Assembly (NCBI GenBank): GCA_017469935.1
Contig: JAFUFL010000007.1
Coordinates: 1 to 56,159, forward strand
Origin: Lachnospiraceae bacterium
Lineage (GTDB): Bacteria; Bacillota; Clostridia; Lachnospirales; Lachnospiraceae
Direction of reading: 5' to 3'
DNA length: 56,159 bases
Shown: one piece after another, positions 1 through 8,703 of the stretch
How the letters are laid out: each line of letters begins with the position of its first letter
Numbering within the stretch: the first letter of the stretch is position 1
Notes under the pieces: model-generated
Databases searched by the model: none
What the model saw: the letters and a program-made list of their open reading frames with translations, nothing else
What the model was told of the DNA's origin: nothing
Translations under genes and position numbers: made by a program

Positions 1-1170
1 AATTGGGTAGATGCGAGTCCGACCCATTTTAATAATTATCTGAACTGGAAGAAAACGGACGGCAATAATGCAAACAAATCACGAATGCGAATAACAAGAG
101 CATCTGCCTTACCGAGTATAGAAAATGTAAAAGAAGAGCTTCATAAGGCTGATAAAGAGACGATAGACAATATCTTCCCGAGTATACTTAACATACAGCT
201 TGAAGAATATTTGAGCCAGGAAGAGAGTGATCAATTAAGAGCATTATTAAGAAGACTAAAGGAAAGTATCTACCAGCATCGCTTTGAGGATTTAATTGCA
301 GAGCAAGTGATTCATCTTGTGAATTATACCTTAAACACAATAAAGGAAATTGCTGACAAAAGTACAAATTCAGTTTCTAAGCCATCAACTACAGGGTTGA
401 CAGGTTTTGTGGAAGGCCGATTAAAACTGCTTAAGATCGTTAATACTATACTGAGGGCGTTGTCTGTTGATGAGTCTAATAGTCGGGAAAAAGTAGGAAC
501 TCTGGATGAAAAGGGAGACATATATATCAATACTAAATTCCGGATGCTCTGTGCAGAATCCCGAAAGGAGGAATTTAGAATTGGCATACGAAAACTGCGT
601 GAGGTAAAAGCAATCCTTGAGTATATCAAACAGAATATATTTAATGTTGACATAGCAGACCAGGTGCAAAACCTCAATGATATTTGTTCGGAAGACAATA
701 TTACCTCTGTTTTGCCCTTTGTTGGAAGATCGAAGCAAATTATAAACAATACCGGGGAATTATACTCGCCTTCAAATGGCGAAAAGGGGATGTTGCTTCT
801 TCAGAGAGCAATAATGGAGGATGCGGATGCGTATTTCCTGGATGAACCTGAATTAGGTATGGGGAACTCTTATATAGATACAACGATCCGACCAATACTT
901 GTGAATTTATCAAAACGACACAAGTTCGTTGTTGTGGCGACCCATAATGCTAATATCGGTGTAAGAACACTTCCGTATACATCAATATATCGCACGCACA
1001 GCAATGGAATATATACAACGTACATAGGTAATCCGTTTTCAGATCGATTAGTCAATATAAATGATGAGAATGACGTGTTAAATTGGGCTGAAGAAAGCTT
1101 AAAATCTCTTGAAGGTAGCCGGGATGCCTTTTATGAAAGGAAGGATATCTATGAATCAAATAATTCTTGA
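1..1170 (+). CDS. ATPase of ABC/SMC-like fold, C-terminal part (5' end outside window)
   Basis: The reading frame is open to base 1 without a stop, so the gene begins left of the window; the ATG at 85 is internal. About 390 residues are visible. The middle is alpha-helical and probably coiled. Near residue 230 counted from the ATG at 85 there is an ABC-type signature (SPSNGEKGMLLLQRAI), followed by a Walker B segment (DAYFLDEPELGMG) and a switch-like histidine (VVVATHN). The Walker A loop must lie upstream. ATPases of this kind occur in SMC/RecF/OLD-like and TrlF-like proteins, several of which act in defence or DNA transactions. The DNA is clearly more AT-rich than the operon that follows, and the gene overlaps a small gene, which suggests an acquired two-gene unit. 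The family assignment is general only; the exact function is unknown. Confidence 0.75.
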   Translation, partial: NWVDASPTHFNNYLNWKKTDGNNANKSRMRITRASALPSIENVKEELHKADKETIDNIFPSILNIQLEEYLSQEESDQLRALLRRLKESIYQHRFEDLIAEQVIHLVNYTLNTIKEIADKSTNSVSKPSTTGLTGFVEGRLKLLKIVNTILRALSVDESNSREKVGTLDEKGDIYINTKFRMLCAESRKEEFRIGIRKLREVKAILEYIKQNIFNVDIADQVQNLNDICSEDNITSVLPFVGRSKQIINNTGELYSPSNGEKGMLLLQRAIMEDADAYFLDEPELGMGNSYIDTTIRPILVNLSKRHKFVVVATHNANIGVRTLPYTSIYRTHSNGIYTTYIGNPFSDRLVNINDENDVLNWAEESLKSLEGSRDAFYERKDIYESNNS

Positions 1171-1459
1171 AGTTAAACTGTTTGCCGAGAATACCGATGA
1201 TGATATTCTTTCTTTTGCATTCGAAGATGATGAGTGTCGAGTGAATTTGAATAGTGATTCATGCCAGGGAGAATTGAAAGAGGTCTTTTCAAAACTTGTC
1301 AAACTATGTCTTCATAATGATGTAACCCTTGAAATGAAAATAGAAGAAGGTTATAGTCGAGGCTTATATAAGGACGTATGTTCTGAATATGTTATAGAAC
1401 TTCAGCGTGAACTTGATAGTATTAAAGAAAGAATTCGTCGAGAAGTTTCTGCAGAATAA
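1151..1459 (+). CDS. Small acidic protein, partner of the upstream ATPase
   Basis: This 102-residue protein starts at the ATG at 1151, which has AAAGGAAGG at good spacing and lies inside the last 20 bases of the ATPase gene. In-frame TTG and ATG codons further upstream lack such a site. The overlap implies translational coupling. The protein is acidic with a short beta-rich start (MNQIILEVKLFAE) and a helical, charged C-terminus (about residues 75-102) that could form a coiled coil. I recognise no family. Because it is coupled to the ATPase it is probably a subunit or regulator of it. Base composition is AT-rich like its partner. Confidence 0.65.
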   Translation: MNQIILEVKLFAENTDDDILSFAFEDDECRVNLNSDSCQGELKEVFSKLVKLCLHNDVTLEMKIEEGYSRGLYKDVCSEYVIELQRELDSIKERIRREVSAE

Positions 1460-1492
1460 ATATTGAAACACGGATCAAGAAATGGAGAAAAA

Positions 1493-1948
1493 ATGTTAGA
1501 GATTGGAACCAAAGCTCCGGCATTTACCCTGCCGGACCAGAACGGAGAAATGAGAAGCCTTGCAGATTATCAGGGTCAGAAGGTAATTCTGTATTTTTAC
1601 CCAAAGGACATGACTGCCGGCTGCACGAAGCAGGCCTGTGCGTTCGGAGATCTGTATCCACAGTTCCGGGAGAAAGGCGCGGTCGTTCTTGGCGTAAGCA
1701 AGGACAGCATAGCATCCCACAAGAAATTTGAGGAAAAATACGGCCTGCCCTTCACACTTCTTTCTGATTCGGAGAAGGAAGTGATTCAGGCTTACGATGT
1801 CTGGAAGGAGAAGAAGAACTACGGCAAGGTCAGCATGGGTGTTGTCCGGACGACCTACCTGATTGATGAGAACGGTATTATCGTAAAGGCTTTTGATAAG
1901 GTTAAGGCAGCTGATAATCCGGCCCAGATGCTCGGAGAACTGGAATGA
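1493..1948 (+). CDS. bcp: Thioredoxin-dependent thiol peroxidase (peroxiredoxin, Bcp/PrxQ type)
   Basis: The 151-residue product reduces hydrogen and alkyl peroxides in the cytoplasm with electrons from thioredoxin. The N-terminus (APAFTLPDQNGE) and the active-site segment FYPKDMTAGCTKQAC are typical: the first Cys is the peroxidatic residue and the second, five residues on, the resolving Cys of the PrxQ/BCP class. The ATG at 1493 follows GGAG; an in-frame TTG at 1463 would add ten residues without family precedent. It is the first gene of a same-strand run to 6388 and overlaps yaaA by 4 bp, fitting a shared peroxide-stress role. Confidence 0.93.
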   Translation: MLEIGTKAPAFTLPDQNGEMRSLADYQGQKVILYFYPKDMTAGCTKQACAFGDLYPQFREKGAVVLGVSKDSIASHKKFEEKYGLPFTLLSDSEKEVIQAYDVWKEKKNYGKVSMGVVRTTYLIDENGIIVKAFDKVKAADNPAQMLGELE

Positions 1949-2718
1949 GAATCATTATCTCCCCGGCAAAGCAGATGCGGGTGGATACAGATTCTTTTGC
2001 CTGCAAAGAGTTTCCGGTATTTATGGACAGGACGAAAGTCCTGATGAAATGGATCCAGAGTCTGTCTTATGAAGAACAGAAAAAGCTTTGGGTTTGCAAC
2101 GACAAGATCGCCCGGCAGAACGCCGAGCGATTTGCGCATATGGATCTTCAGAATAATCTGACGCCGGCGCTACTTGCATATGACGGTATCCAATATACTT
2201 ACATGGCCCCGGCAGTCTTTGAGGATGGCCAATACGATTATGTGCAGGAACATCTGCGGATTTTGTCTGGTTTCTATGGCGTGGTGAAACCGATGGATGG
2301 CGTTGTGCCATATCGGCTGGAAATGCAGGCGAAGGCTGCTGTAGGTGGTCATAAGAACTTGTATGATTTCTGGGGAGACAGCCTTTATCGGGAAGTGATC
2401 GGTGACAGCAGGACCGTCATCAATCTTGCTTCGAAAGAGTACTCAAAATGCATTGAGAAATATCTGCAGCCGGGTGACCGGTATATTACCTGCGTCTTTG
2501 GTGAACTTGAAGGCAATAAAGTCGTTCAGAAGAGTGTTTACGCCAAAATGGCCAGGGGCGAAATGGTGCGTTTTATGGCAGGAATCCATGCAGAGACTCC
2601 GGAGCAGATGAAGGACTTCAATTGGAGTGGGTATCATTACGAAGATAACCGCTCTTCGGATCAGGAATATGTTTTTATCCGCACAGCAATACCAGGAAAG
2701 AAAAGTCTATCATTGTAA
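1945..2718 (+). CDS. yaaA: Peroxide stress protein YaaA (DUF328)
   Basis: The 257-residue protein begins MRIIISPAKQMR, the hallmark start of the YaaA family, and keeps the family segments NLASKEYSK and VYAKMARGEMVRFM. In E. coli, YaaA limits intracellular free iron during hydrogen peroxide stress and binds DNA; the exact chemistry is unclear. The ATG overlaps the bcp stop (ATGA), so the two are translationally coupled, which fits a joint response to peroxide. Length is normal for the family. Confidence 0.93.
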   Translation: MRIIISPAKQMRVDTDSFACKEFPVFMDRTKVLMKWIQSLSYEEQKKLWVCNDKIARQNAERFAHMDLQNNLTPALLAYDGIQYTYMAPAVFEDGQYDYVQEHLRILSGFYGVVKPMDGVVPYRLEMQAKAAVGGHKNLYDFWGDSLYREVIGDSRTVINLASKEYSKCIEKYLQPGDRYITCVFGELEGNKVVQKSVYAKMARGEMVRFMAGIHAETPEQMKDFNWSGYHYEDNRSSDQEYVFIRTAIPGKKSLSL

Positions 2719-2742
2719 GTGGACGTAATGGGAGAGATGAGT

Positions 2743-3057
2743 ATGGCATCAAGCAAAGGATACCTGGAATTCATATTGGAGCAGTTATCGGACTTGGATG
2801 ATATATCCTATCGAGCCATGATGGGCGAATACATCATATATTTTCGAAGCAAGGTGGTCGGCGGCATTTACGATGACCGTTTTCTTGTAAAACCCACAAA
2901 ATCTGCTGTGGCGATGATGCCGAATGCAGATATGGAACTGCCATATGAAGGCGCGAAGGAAATGCTGCTTGTCGATGACGTGGAGGACAGGGAATTCCTG
3001 CGCAAGCTGTTGGAAGCAATGCATGATGAACTTCCTGGTCCGAAGAAAAAGAAGTAA
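2743..3057 (+). CDS. TfoX N-terminal domain protein
   Basis: A 104-residue protein with the TfoX-N fold: the segment RAMMGEYIIYFRSKVVGGIYDDRFLVKPT is typical (quoted in part: MMGEYIIYF, GGIYDDRFLVK). It lacks the C-terminal helix-hairpin domain of full-length competence regulator TfoX, as do most stand-alone copies in Firmicutes. The ATG at 2743 has GGGAG eight bases upstream; the GTG at 2719 directly after yaaA is less likely. The C-terminus ends in a lysine tail. Function of stand-alone copies is not established; the operon suggests a stress-related role. Confidence 0.8.
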   Translation: MASSKGYLEFILEQLSDLDDISYRAMMGEYIIYFRSKVVGGIYDDRFLVKPTKSAVAMMPNADMELPYEGAKEMLLVDDVEDREFLRKLLEAMHDELPGPKKKK

Positions 3058-3100
3058 GGGCGAAACAGGCTGACTGCAATTACAGGCAGGGTGAATACAA

Positions 3101-3694
3101 ATGAGTAAGCACAGGATGGTGGATGGACGTCTGCTCCAGATGAATAAGAGTTACGGGCAGCTGAAGCAAAAGCAGAAAGAGAAAATCTCGGAGTGGATGT
3201 ACCAGGCCTATCGAAAACAGACTGAAGATAGTCTGTCTGATGAAGAGGCCCTGCAGTTCGTTTTTGACCGCATAGAAGAGGCAAAGATCTGGATTCCGGA
3301 TTATGAGATCGTCAACCATTACCGGGCGAAAAAGAGCCAGTTCAGAAAACGCCTTGCCGGAGAAAACGTGCCGCAGCATATCTATGCAATGGAGAGCATT
3401 CTGGATAGGGCGACACAGAAGATGGATGTCCTGGAAAAGAAGATCGAGGAGTATCAGGCATTCCAGTCTGAAATTCAGAAGCTGGAGGCATATTATACGA
3501 GCCAGCAGTGGAAGGATGATTATGCCATGGATGAAGCCGGCATCTTCCCAGAGAAATTGAAACGCGGAGTCCTTTCACAGGATGGTATTTGGAATCTGTT
3601 GGAACGGAACAGGGAATTGTCCCAGAGACTCGGAAACTCGGAGGTACAGGGGCATGATGACGATCATGGCTCGACTTACACACCAGAGAAATAA
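3101..3694 (+). CDS. DUF4298 domain protein
   Basis: The 197-residue protein has two parts. Residues 1-90 are helical and charged (DRIEEAKIWIPDYEIVNHYRAKK region). Residues about 105-180 match my recollection of DUF4298: a coiled helix starting DVLEKKIEEYQ, then YYTSQQWKDDYAMDEAG and VLSQDGIWNLLERN. The tail is rich in Asp and His. The domain is found in Clostridia, often beside small stress or repair genes, and has no known activity. The start has AGGGTG about eight bases upstream. It sits 43 bp after the TfoX-N gene and 11 bp before tag, so it is part of the same operon. Confidence 0.72.
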   Translation: MSKHRMVDGRLLQMNKSYGQLKQKQKEKISEWMYQAYRKQTEDSLSDEEALQFVFDRIEEAKIWIPDYEIVNHYRAKKSQFRKRLAGENVPQHIYAMESILDRATQKMDVLEKKIEEYQAFQSEIQKLEAYYTSQQWKDDYAMDEAGIFPEKLKRGVLSQDGIWNLLERNRELSQRLGNSEVQGHDDDHGSTYTPEK

Positions 3695-3705
3695 AGGAGT
3701 ATGGC

Positions 3706-4311
3706 ATGGGCTACTGTACTTGGGCCGGAATGAATGAGGCCAATCAGATTTATCATGATACGGAATGGGGAATCCCTGTCCACGATGACCGGCAGATGTT
3801 TGAGCATCTGACGCTGGAATGCCTTCAGTGCGGTCTTTCCTGGGATCTGATGCTGAAGAAGAGGGAAATCTTTCGTGAATGCTTCTGCAACTTCGAGTAT
3901 GATTGTATTGCTGAGTTCGGCGATGAAGATGTAGAACGTATCCTGAATACAGAAGGGATGATCCGATCACCCCGCAAGGTACAGGCTGTTATCAATAACG
4001 CCCGGTGTTATCAGAGAGTGCGGGAGGAGTTCGGAAGCTTCTGTGATTACATCTGGGGATACTCCGGGGGAAAGACGATTCTCTATCTGGGCCATGATAA
4101 GGGGCCGATTCCGGTGAGCAATGGACTGTCAGACAGAATAAGTAAGGACCTCAAGAAGCGAGGCTTCAAATACGTGGGTGCTGTCACGATCTATTCCCAT
4201 CTGCAGGCCTGCGGCGTCATCTGTGACCATGATCCAGAATGCCCTTGTTATCAGAAGATTGTTGCTGCGCATTCAACTGTACGGAAACGCAGGGACAAGG
4301 AGGTGCTCTGA
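3706..4311 (+). CDS. tag: DNA-3-methyladenine glycosylase I
   Basis: The 201-residue protein excises 3-methyladenine from alkylated DNA. It has the Tag signature: CTWAG at the start, YHDTEWGIPVHDD, and LECLQCGLSWDLMLKKRE. The structural zinc ligands of E. coli Tag are present in equivalent places: Cys4, His17 and the late His/Cys pair in CDHDPECPCY. AAAGGAG stands six bases before the ATG. With bcp and yaaA upstream, the operon looks aimed at oxidative and alkylation damage. Confidence 0.94.
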   Translation: MGYCTWAGMNEANQIYHDTEWGIPVHDDRQMFEHLTLECLQCGLSWDLMLKKREIFRECFCNFEYDCIAEFGDEDVERILNTEGMIRSPRKVQAVINNARCYQRVREEFGSFCDYIWGYSGGKTILYLGHDKGPIPVSNGLSDRISKDLKKRGFKYVGAVTIYSHLQACGVICDHDPECPCYQKIVAAHSTVRKRRDKEVL

Positions 4312-4313
4312 TT

Positions 4314-4847
4314 ATGAAAGTATTGATTTTTAACGGAAGTCCCCGACCCAAGGGAAATACTAAACAGATGATCCAGGCTTTTTGTGAGGGACTGGAGACG
4401 GCAGGGCACGAGTATGGTGTATATGAGGTCTGCAAGATGAATATCCACGGGTGTCTTGCCTGCGAATACTGCCACACAAAGGGAAATGGACAGTGTGTTC
4501 AGAAGGATGACATGCAATTTGTCTACCATGAGCTTCAGGAAGCTGAGATGCTCGTGATCGCATCTCCGATCTATTATCATGGCCTTTCCGGACAGCTGAA
4601 ATGTACGATTGATCGCTTCTATGCAGCAGCATATCCCAACAAACCGGAGAAGCTGAAGAAGGTGGCCATGTTCTTAAGCTCCGGTGATCCGGACATGTAT
4701 GACGGGGCGCTGTTCTCATATAAGGGAGATTTTCTGGATTATCTGCAGCTGGAAGATATGGGAGTTTTCACAACTCATGGATATGATCTCGGTGTATCGG
4801 AGGAAAAGCTGGAGGAACTTCGCAGGTTTGGGGCGAGTTTGAGATAG
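4314..4847 (+). CDS. NAD(P)H-dependent flavin oxidoreductase, flavodoxin-fold
   Basis: A 178-residue protein with the N-terminal FMN phosphate-binding loop FNGSPRPKGNT and the segment ASPIYYHGLSGQLKCTIDRF typical of the NADPH-dependent FMN reductase / iron-sulfur flavoprotein family. The cysteines in GCLACEYCHTKGNGQC resemble the partial Cys motif that in some relatives binds a [4Fe-4S] cluster. The ATG lies 3 bp after the tag stop and is preceded by AGGAGG. Likely role: two-electron reduction of quinones or other electrophiles; substrate unknown. Confidence 0.85.
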   Translation: MKVLIFNGSPRPKGNTKQMIQAFCEGLETAGHEYGVYEVCKMNIHGCLACEYCHTKGNGQCVQKDDMQFVYHELQEAEMLVIASPIYYHGLSGQLKCTIDRFYAAAYPNKPEKLKKVAMFLSSGDPDMYDGALFSYKGDFLDYLQLEDMGVFTTHGYDLGVSEEKLEELRRFGASLR

Positions 4848-4911
4848 CAGAGGATATCGGGACAAATCTGTTTGCAAAGATACTTCTTGATTGCGTCACT
4901 GAGGAAATGAG

Positions 4912-5466
4912 GTGGTCGTTTTGGAATACAGGAAGACAATCACATTGAAAGACGGCAGGATCTGCATCCTGCGCAATGGGACGGTAGAGGATGGGAAGGC
5001 TGTCCTGGATAATTTCATCCTGACACACGAGCAGACGGACAATCTGCTTTCCTATCCGGACGAATCGGACATTACTGCGGAACAGGAGGCTCAGTTCCTG
5101 AAAAGCAAGTCAGAAAGCGCCTGCGAAATTGAGATACTGGCGGAAGTGGAGGGTGTTGTTGCCGGTCTGGCCGGGATCGACCAGGTGGGCAGCAAATACA
5201 AGATCCGTCACAGAGCTGATTTCGGAATCAGTGTAGATCAGGCATACTGGGGACTTGGGATAGGTCGGGCTCTTCTGGAAGCCTGTATCGAATGCGCGAA
5301 AAAGGCCGGATATGAGCAGATGGAACTGAGAGTGGTTGCTGAGAACAGCAGGGCAATCGACATGTATGAAAAAGCCGGCTTTGTAGAATTCGGAAGGAAC
5401 CCGAGAGGTTTCAAATCCCGCATGTCGGGATATCAGGAACTTGTGTATATGAGACTGGAATTGTGA
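4912..5466 (+). CDS. GNAT family N-acetyltransferase
   Basis: The 184-residue protein carries the acetyl-CoA-binding motif A (YWGLGIGRALLEACIECAKKAGY) seen here in pieces YWGLGIGRALLE and the C-terminal NSRAIDMYEKAGFVEFGRNPRGF. The start is taken as GTG 4912, with GAGG seven bases before it; a TTG at 4921 is an alternative. It lies 64 bp after the oxidoreductase and 10 bp before the next GNAT gene. The substrate cannot be told from sequence; relatives acetylate amines, antibiotics or proteins. Confidence 0.85.
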   Translation: MVVLEYRKTITLKDGRICILRNGTVEDGKAVLDNFILTHEQTDNLLSYPDESDITAEQEAQFLKSKSESACEIEILAEVEGVVAGLAGIDQVGSKYKIRHRADFGISVDQAYWGLGIGRALLEACIECAKKAGYEQMELRVVAENSRAIDMYEKAGFVEFGRNPRGFKSRMSGYQELVYMRLEL

Positions 5467-5476
5467 GGATTTTGGG

Positions 5477-6388
5477 ATGCTGGAAACCGAAAGACTGATC
5501 CTGCGCCGCTGGGAAGAGAGTGACGCGGAGAGCTTATATCAATATGCAAAGGATCCGGACGTCGGTCCTATCGCCGGATGGCCGCCACACCAAAGTGTGG
5601 ATGAGAGTCTGGATGTGATCCGGAATGTATTTAACGGCCGGGAAGCGTATGCTATCTGTCTGAAAACGGACAACAAAGCAATCGGTGCGATCGAACTTAA
5701 ACTGAACGGCCACACGGATATGACAGAACGTGACGATGAGTGTGAGCTTGGCTATTGGCTGGGCAAGCCGTTCTGGGGACAGGGGATTGTACCGGAGGCT
5801 GCCCGGGAGATGCTGCGACATGCCTTCGAGGATATCGGCATGCAAAAGGTCTGGTGCGGCTACTATGAAGGCAACCTCAAGTCAAAACGGGTGCAGGAGA
5901 AATGCGGATTCCGTTATCAGTGGACCACGGAAGGTGTCGATGTACCGCTCATGCACGAGACGTGGACAGGGCATGTCAATCTGATGACGAAGGATAACTG
6001 GCTCTGGCAAAAGCTCTATGAAGCAGCTAAGTCTGTGCAGAACGGCAGGAAGATTTCAGATTATGTCGAGGCAGGCGGCGTGGCTGCGGCCATCCTCTCT
6101 GCATCAGGAAGGATTTATACCGGAGTGTGTGTAGATACCTGCTCGACCCTCGGCATATGTGCGGAGCGCAACGCTATTTTCAACATGCTGACCAACGGGG
6201 AACAGGACATCTGCAAGGTGCTGGCTGTTATGTCAAACGGCAAGACCGGCGCACCCTGCGGGGCTTGTAGGGAGCTGATGGTACAGCTGATGCCGACGAC
6301 ATACAAAGACATCGAAATCATGTTGGATTATGAACAGGATAAAGTGGTGACACTCGGGGAACTGACGCCGGAGTGGTGGATCGGATAG
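5477..6388 (+). CDS. GNAT acetyltransferase - cytidine deaminase fusion protein
   Basis: One uninterrupted 303-residue frame joins two enzymes. Residues 1-170 are a RimJ/RimL-type GNAT (LETERLILRRWEESDAESL; YWLGKPFWGQGIVPEAARE; NLKSKRVQEKCGF). Residues about 175-303 are a cytidine/blasticidin-S deaminase domain with the zinc motif CAERNAIFNML, whose Glu is the proton shuttle, and PCGACRELM, which supplies the other two Cys ligands. All catalytic residues are present in the deaminase half. The fusion may modify one nucleoside-type substrate by both acetylation and deamination, as would suit nucleoside antibiotics; this is inference. It is the last gene of the operon and is followed by a terminator. 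Confidence 0.85.
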   Translation: MLETERLILRRWEESDAESLYQYAKDPDVGPIAGWPPHQSVDESLDVIRNVFNGREAYAICLKTDNKAIGAIELKLNGHTDMTERDDECELGYWLGKPFWGQGIVPEAAREMLRHAFEDIGMQKVWCGYYEGNLKSKRVQEKCGFRYQWTTEGVDVPLMHETWTGHVNLMTKDNWLWQKLYEAAKSVQNGRKISDYVEAGGVAAAILSASGRIYTGVCVDTCSTLGICAERNAIFNMLTNGEQDICKVLAVMSNGKTGAPCGACRELMVQLMPTTYKDIEIMLDYEQDKVVTLGELTPEWWIG

Positions 6389-6452
6389 CATACTAAACCA
6401 AGGGTCGGATGCTATTCTCGGGAAAAACTGTATATTTAAGATGATGGAGAAG

Positions 6453-6498
6453 ATGCCATCTGCAACAGGTGAATTCCTGCGGCAGATGGCATTTTTTA
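6453..6498 (+). terminator. Rho-independent terminator of the stress operon
   Basis: An 11-bp perfect stem ATGCCATCTGC / GCAGATGGCAT, with a small inner hairpin in the loop, runs directly into six T. It ends the run of genes from 1493. Confidence 0.85.
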
Positions 6499-6775
6499 TC
6501 TCATACAATGGGTGCTTGCCGGGATATGGAATAGTTGTCCCGTAAAATGGGTAAACTGCTTCATGACCGGCTCACTATATTTGCCCAACGTAACAATTTT
6601 TTTTGGCGTAGAACACTGCTTATGCAAATTGCGCCACAGACCGGACGGTTTTGCGGAGCAAAACGGACGCGGAGCGGAGCGAGCGGACACCTTAACCTTA
6701 TGATCTAAAAGCCATTCTCCTATACTGATGATAACCATCAATAGTGGTGGGAATTCATTTTATAGGAGGTAGGCT

Positions 6776-7540
6776 ATGTTAGACTACAAGGACATTCTAA
6801 CCAAGCGGTACGTACTGCGGCTTTCTCTCCGTGAGATCGCGGAGCAGACTGGAGCGGGAAAATCAGGAGTACATGATTTCCTGAAAGCATTCGAAAAGTG
6901 TGATGCACTGGAGTTCCCACTCCCACCCGGGATCACAAACGCCGGGATTGCCATGAAGGTGTATGGCAAGGTGCCGGGTGAAGGCGGCCGGGACGAAAGC
7001 TACGAGTATCCCGATTACCAGCAGGTTCTGAAGCTCATGAACGAGAGAAAGAACATGACGCTTCAGGTATGCTGGGACCGGTATGTAAAGCGCTGCAAGG
7101 CAGAAGAGAAGAAACCTTACCAGTATCGGCAGTTCTGCGAACTCTTCGGCAAGTGGTGCGAAGAGAACTACGAGACCGCCCACTTCACAGCAGTGATCGC
7201 CCAGACAATGGAGGTTGATTTTGCGGGCAAAACTTTTGACCTTATCAACCGTCTTACCGGCGAGATCACACCGATCGTTGTGTTTGTTGCAATCCTTCCG
7301 TATTCCCAATACATCTACGCTGAGGGTATGGAATCCACGAAGGAGATGCAATGGATCGAGGTCAACAACAACGCACTGAAGGCCTTCGGCGGCGTTCCGG
7401 CAATCGTTGTATGCGACAACTGCAAGCAGGCCGTGATTGCGAACAAGGACTGGATCCAGCCGGAGTTGAATCAGGACTATGCAGAATGGGCTGAACACAA
7501 CCACACGGTGATCCTTCCCGCCAAGGTTCGGAAACCCCGT
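6776..7540 (+). pseudogene. istA: istA transposase, 5' fragment (interrupted)
   Basis: Residues 1-255 of an IS21 transposase: N-terminal helix-turn-helix (LSLREIAEQTGAGKSGVHDFL), then the integrase core with the first catalytic Asp in MEVDFAGKTFD and the second in VVCDNCKQAV. The frame stays open into the inserted DNA and stops at 7615 after foreign codons. It breaks at VILPAKVRKPR, just before the conserved catalytic Glu. AGGAGG stands six bases before the ATG. The 3' part resumes at 11443. Confidence 0.88.
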
Positions 7541-7542
7541 TT

Positions 7543-7573
7543 TTATCAGCGAAAAAGTGTTATCGGCAATCTC
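7543..7573. repeat. Left terminal inverted repeat of the RIT element
   Basis: 31 bp, a perfect inverted match to 11382-11412. It contains TTATCAGC and TTATCGGC, two copies of a TTATCRG core that recurs at both ends. A further inverted copy, TTACCGATAA, stands at 7625-7634. Confidence 0.9.
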
Positions 7574-7580
7574 AGCCCGA

Positions 7581-7610
7581 AGCCTGATACTTACGGTAGA
7601 GTTCAGGCTG
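7581..7610 (-). terminator. Hairpin downstream of the recombinase operon
   Basis: AGCCTGA at 7582 pairs with TCAGGCT at 7604 around a 15-base loop, about 30 bp after the last recombinase stop on the minus strand. There is no clear T run, so it may be a structural part of the element end rather than a true terminator. Confidence 0.4.
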
Positions 7611-7638
7611 AGTAGCCATAAAACTTACCGATAATACT

Positions 7639-8703
7639 TTACACAAGTCCACAGAAATGAAGCAGGTAATCTTCTTTGCCTTTCCACTTCTTTTCCGGGA
7701 CAGTTATGACGTTGCCATTACTATCTTTTTCAGGAAGTGCTTCCTGATCCACGGAACGGAGCGCTTCGGCCATTGCATCGTTGTCAGCATGTGCGTAGAT
7801 AGCCGTCGAATCGATCGATGAATGGCCAAGGAAATCCTTTATATATGAGATCGGGATCCCTGCTTTATACATTGCCATTCCGATGCTATGACGGAACACA
7901 TGGCAGTGCAGGTTCTCCGGAAACGCCGGCTCCATTTCATGTACCTGCTTTGCATATGCGGAAAGGAAGGAATTCACAGTCCTTGGAGACATTTTTGAAT
8001 GCTTCCCATCGTGGATCGTATAAAACAGGTAGTCGTCATTCCTGCCGTCCGGATGGAATTCGGCAAGATATGCGTCAAGATGCGGGATCACTTCTGACGG
8101 AAGAGGAGTATATCTGGTTTTGTTACCTTTTCCATGAAGCCGGATTTGCACGTTGTTTCCGTTGCGGATGATATCCCCCAATGTCATGCTGACCAGTTCT
8201 TCGACCCGGCCGCCTGTTTCGTAGGCGTGGATCATAAAATACTGGTTACGTCTTCCGTTCCTTGTTGCAGTATCTGGGATGGCAAAAACAGTTTCAAGCT
8301 GTTCCGGAGTCAGATATTCCAGCTTTGGATCTGTTTTCCCCTTAAAGCGGCGGATGGATTTCACTTTCAGGTAAACTGCTGACAATGAAGCGTCCTCTTC
8401 GCTGCAATAACGCAGGAATGACTTGATCGCTGAAAGCCGGAGGTTTATGGTGCTGACCGCCTTAGATTGGCTATCCCTCAGCCAGATGCAGAAGCTATAC
8501 ACAAATTCCTTGCTGAAGCAGTGGAATCCAACCTTATCAAACGGGATCCCCTTCTGTTCCCGCAGATACTTACGGTACTGATCCAGGGAATCCGTGTAGT
8601 TTTTTACAGTTGCTGCGGTGAAATTACGTTGGGTAACAAGGTATTTATTCAGGAAATCCCGGAGCATCTCATAAAAGTAGAGTTCTGACTTCTTAATCCT
8701 CAT
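7639..8703 (-). CDS. Tyrosine recombinase, third gene of the RIT trio
   Basis: The 354-residue protein has a phage-integrase N-terminal SAM-like domain (residues about 10-100) and a catalytic domain with all key residues: Arg in TGGRVEELV, His-x-x-Arg in HVFRHSIGMAM, His in FLGHSSIDST and Tyr in IYAH. The start at 8703 is chosen because GGAGGTG lies six bases before it; an ATG 27 bases upstream lacks one. It overlaps the end of the middle gene by 11 bp. The three recombinases are expected to act together in excision and insertion of the element. Confidence 0.88.
   Translation of the reverse strand: MRIKKSELYFYEMLRDFLNKYLVTQRNFTAATVKNYTDSLDQYRKYLREQKGIPFDKVGFHCFSKEFVYSFCIWLRDSQSKAVSTINLRLSAIKSFLRYCSEEDASLSAVYLKVKSIRRFKGKTDPKLEYLTPEQLETVFAIPDTATRNGRRNQYFMIHAYETGGRVEELVSMTLGDIIRNGNNVQIRLHGKGNKTRYTPLPSEVIPHLDAYLAEFHPDGRNDDYLFYTIHDGKHSKMSPRTVNSFLSAYAKQVHEMEPAFPENLHCHVFRHSIGMAMYKAGIPISYIKDFLGHSSIDSTAIYAHADNDAMAEALRSVDQEALPEKDSNGNVITVPEKKWKGKEDYLLHFCGLV

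Noticed and set aside
6512-6703. 63-codon frame at the IS21 left end
   Set aside because: It lies in the terminal region of the IS with its binding repeats and has no ribosome site.
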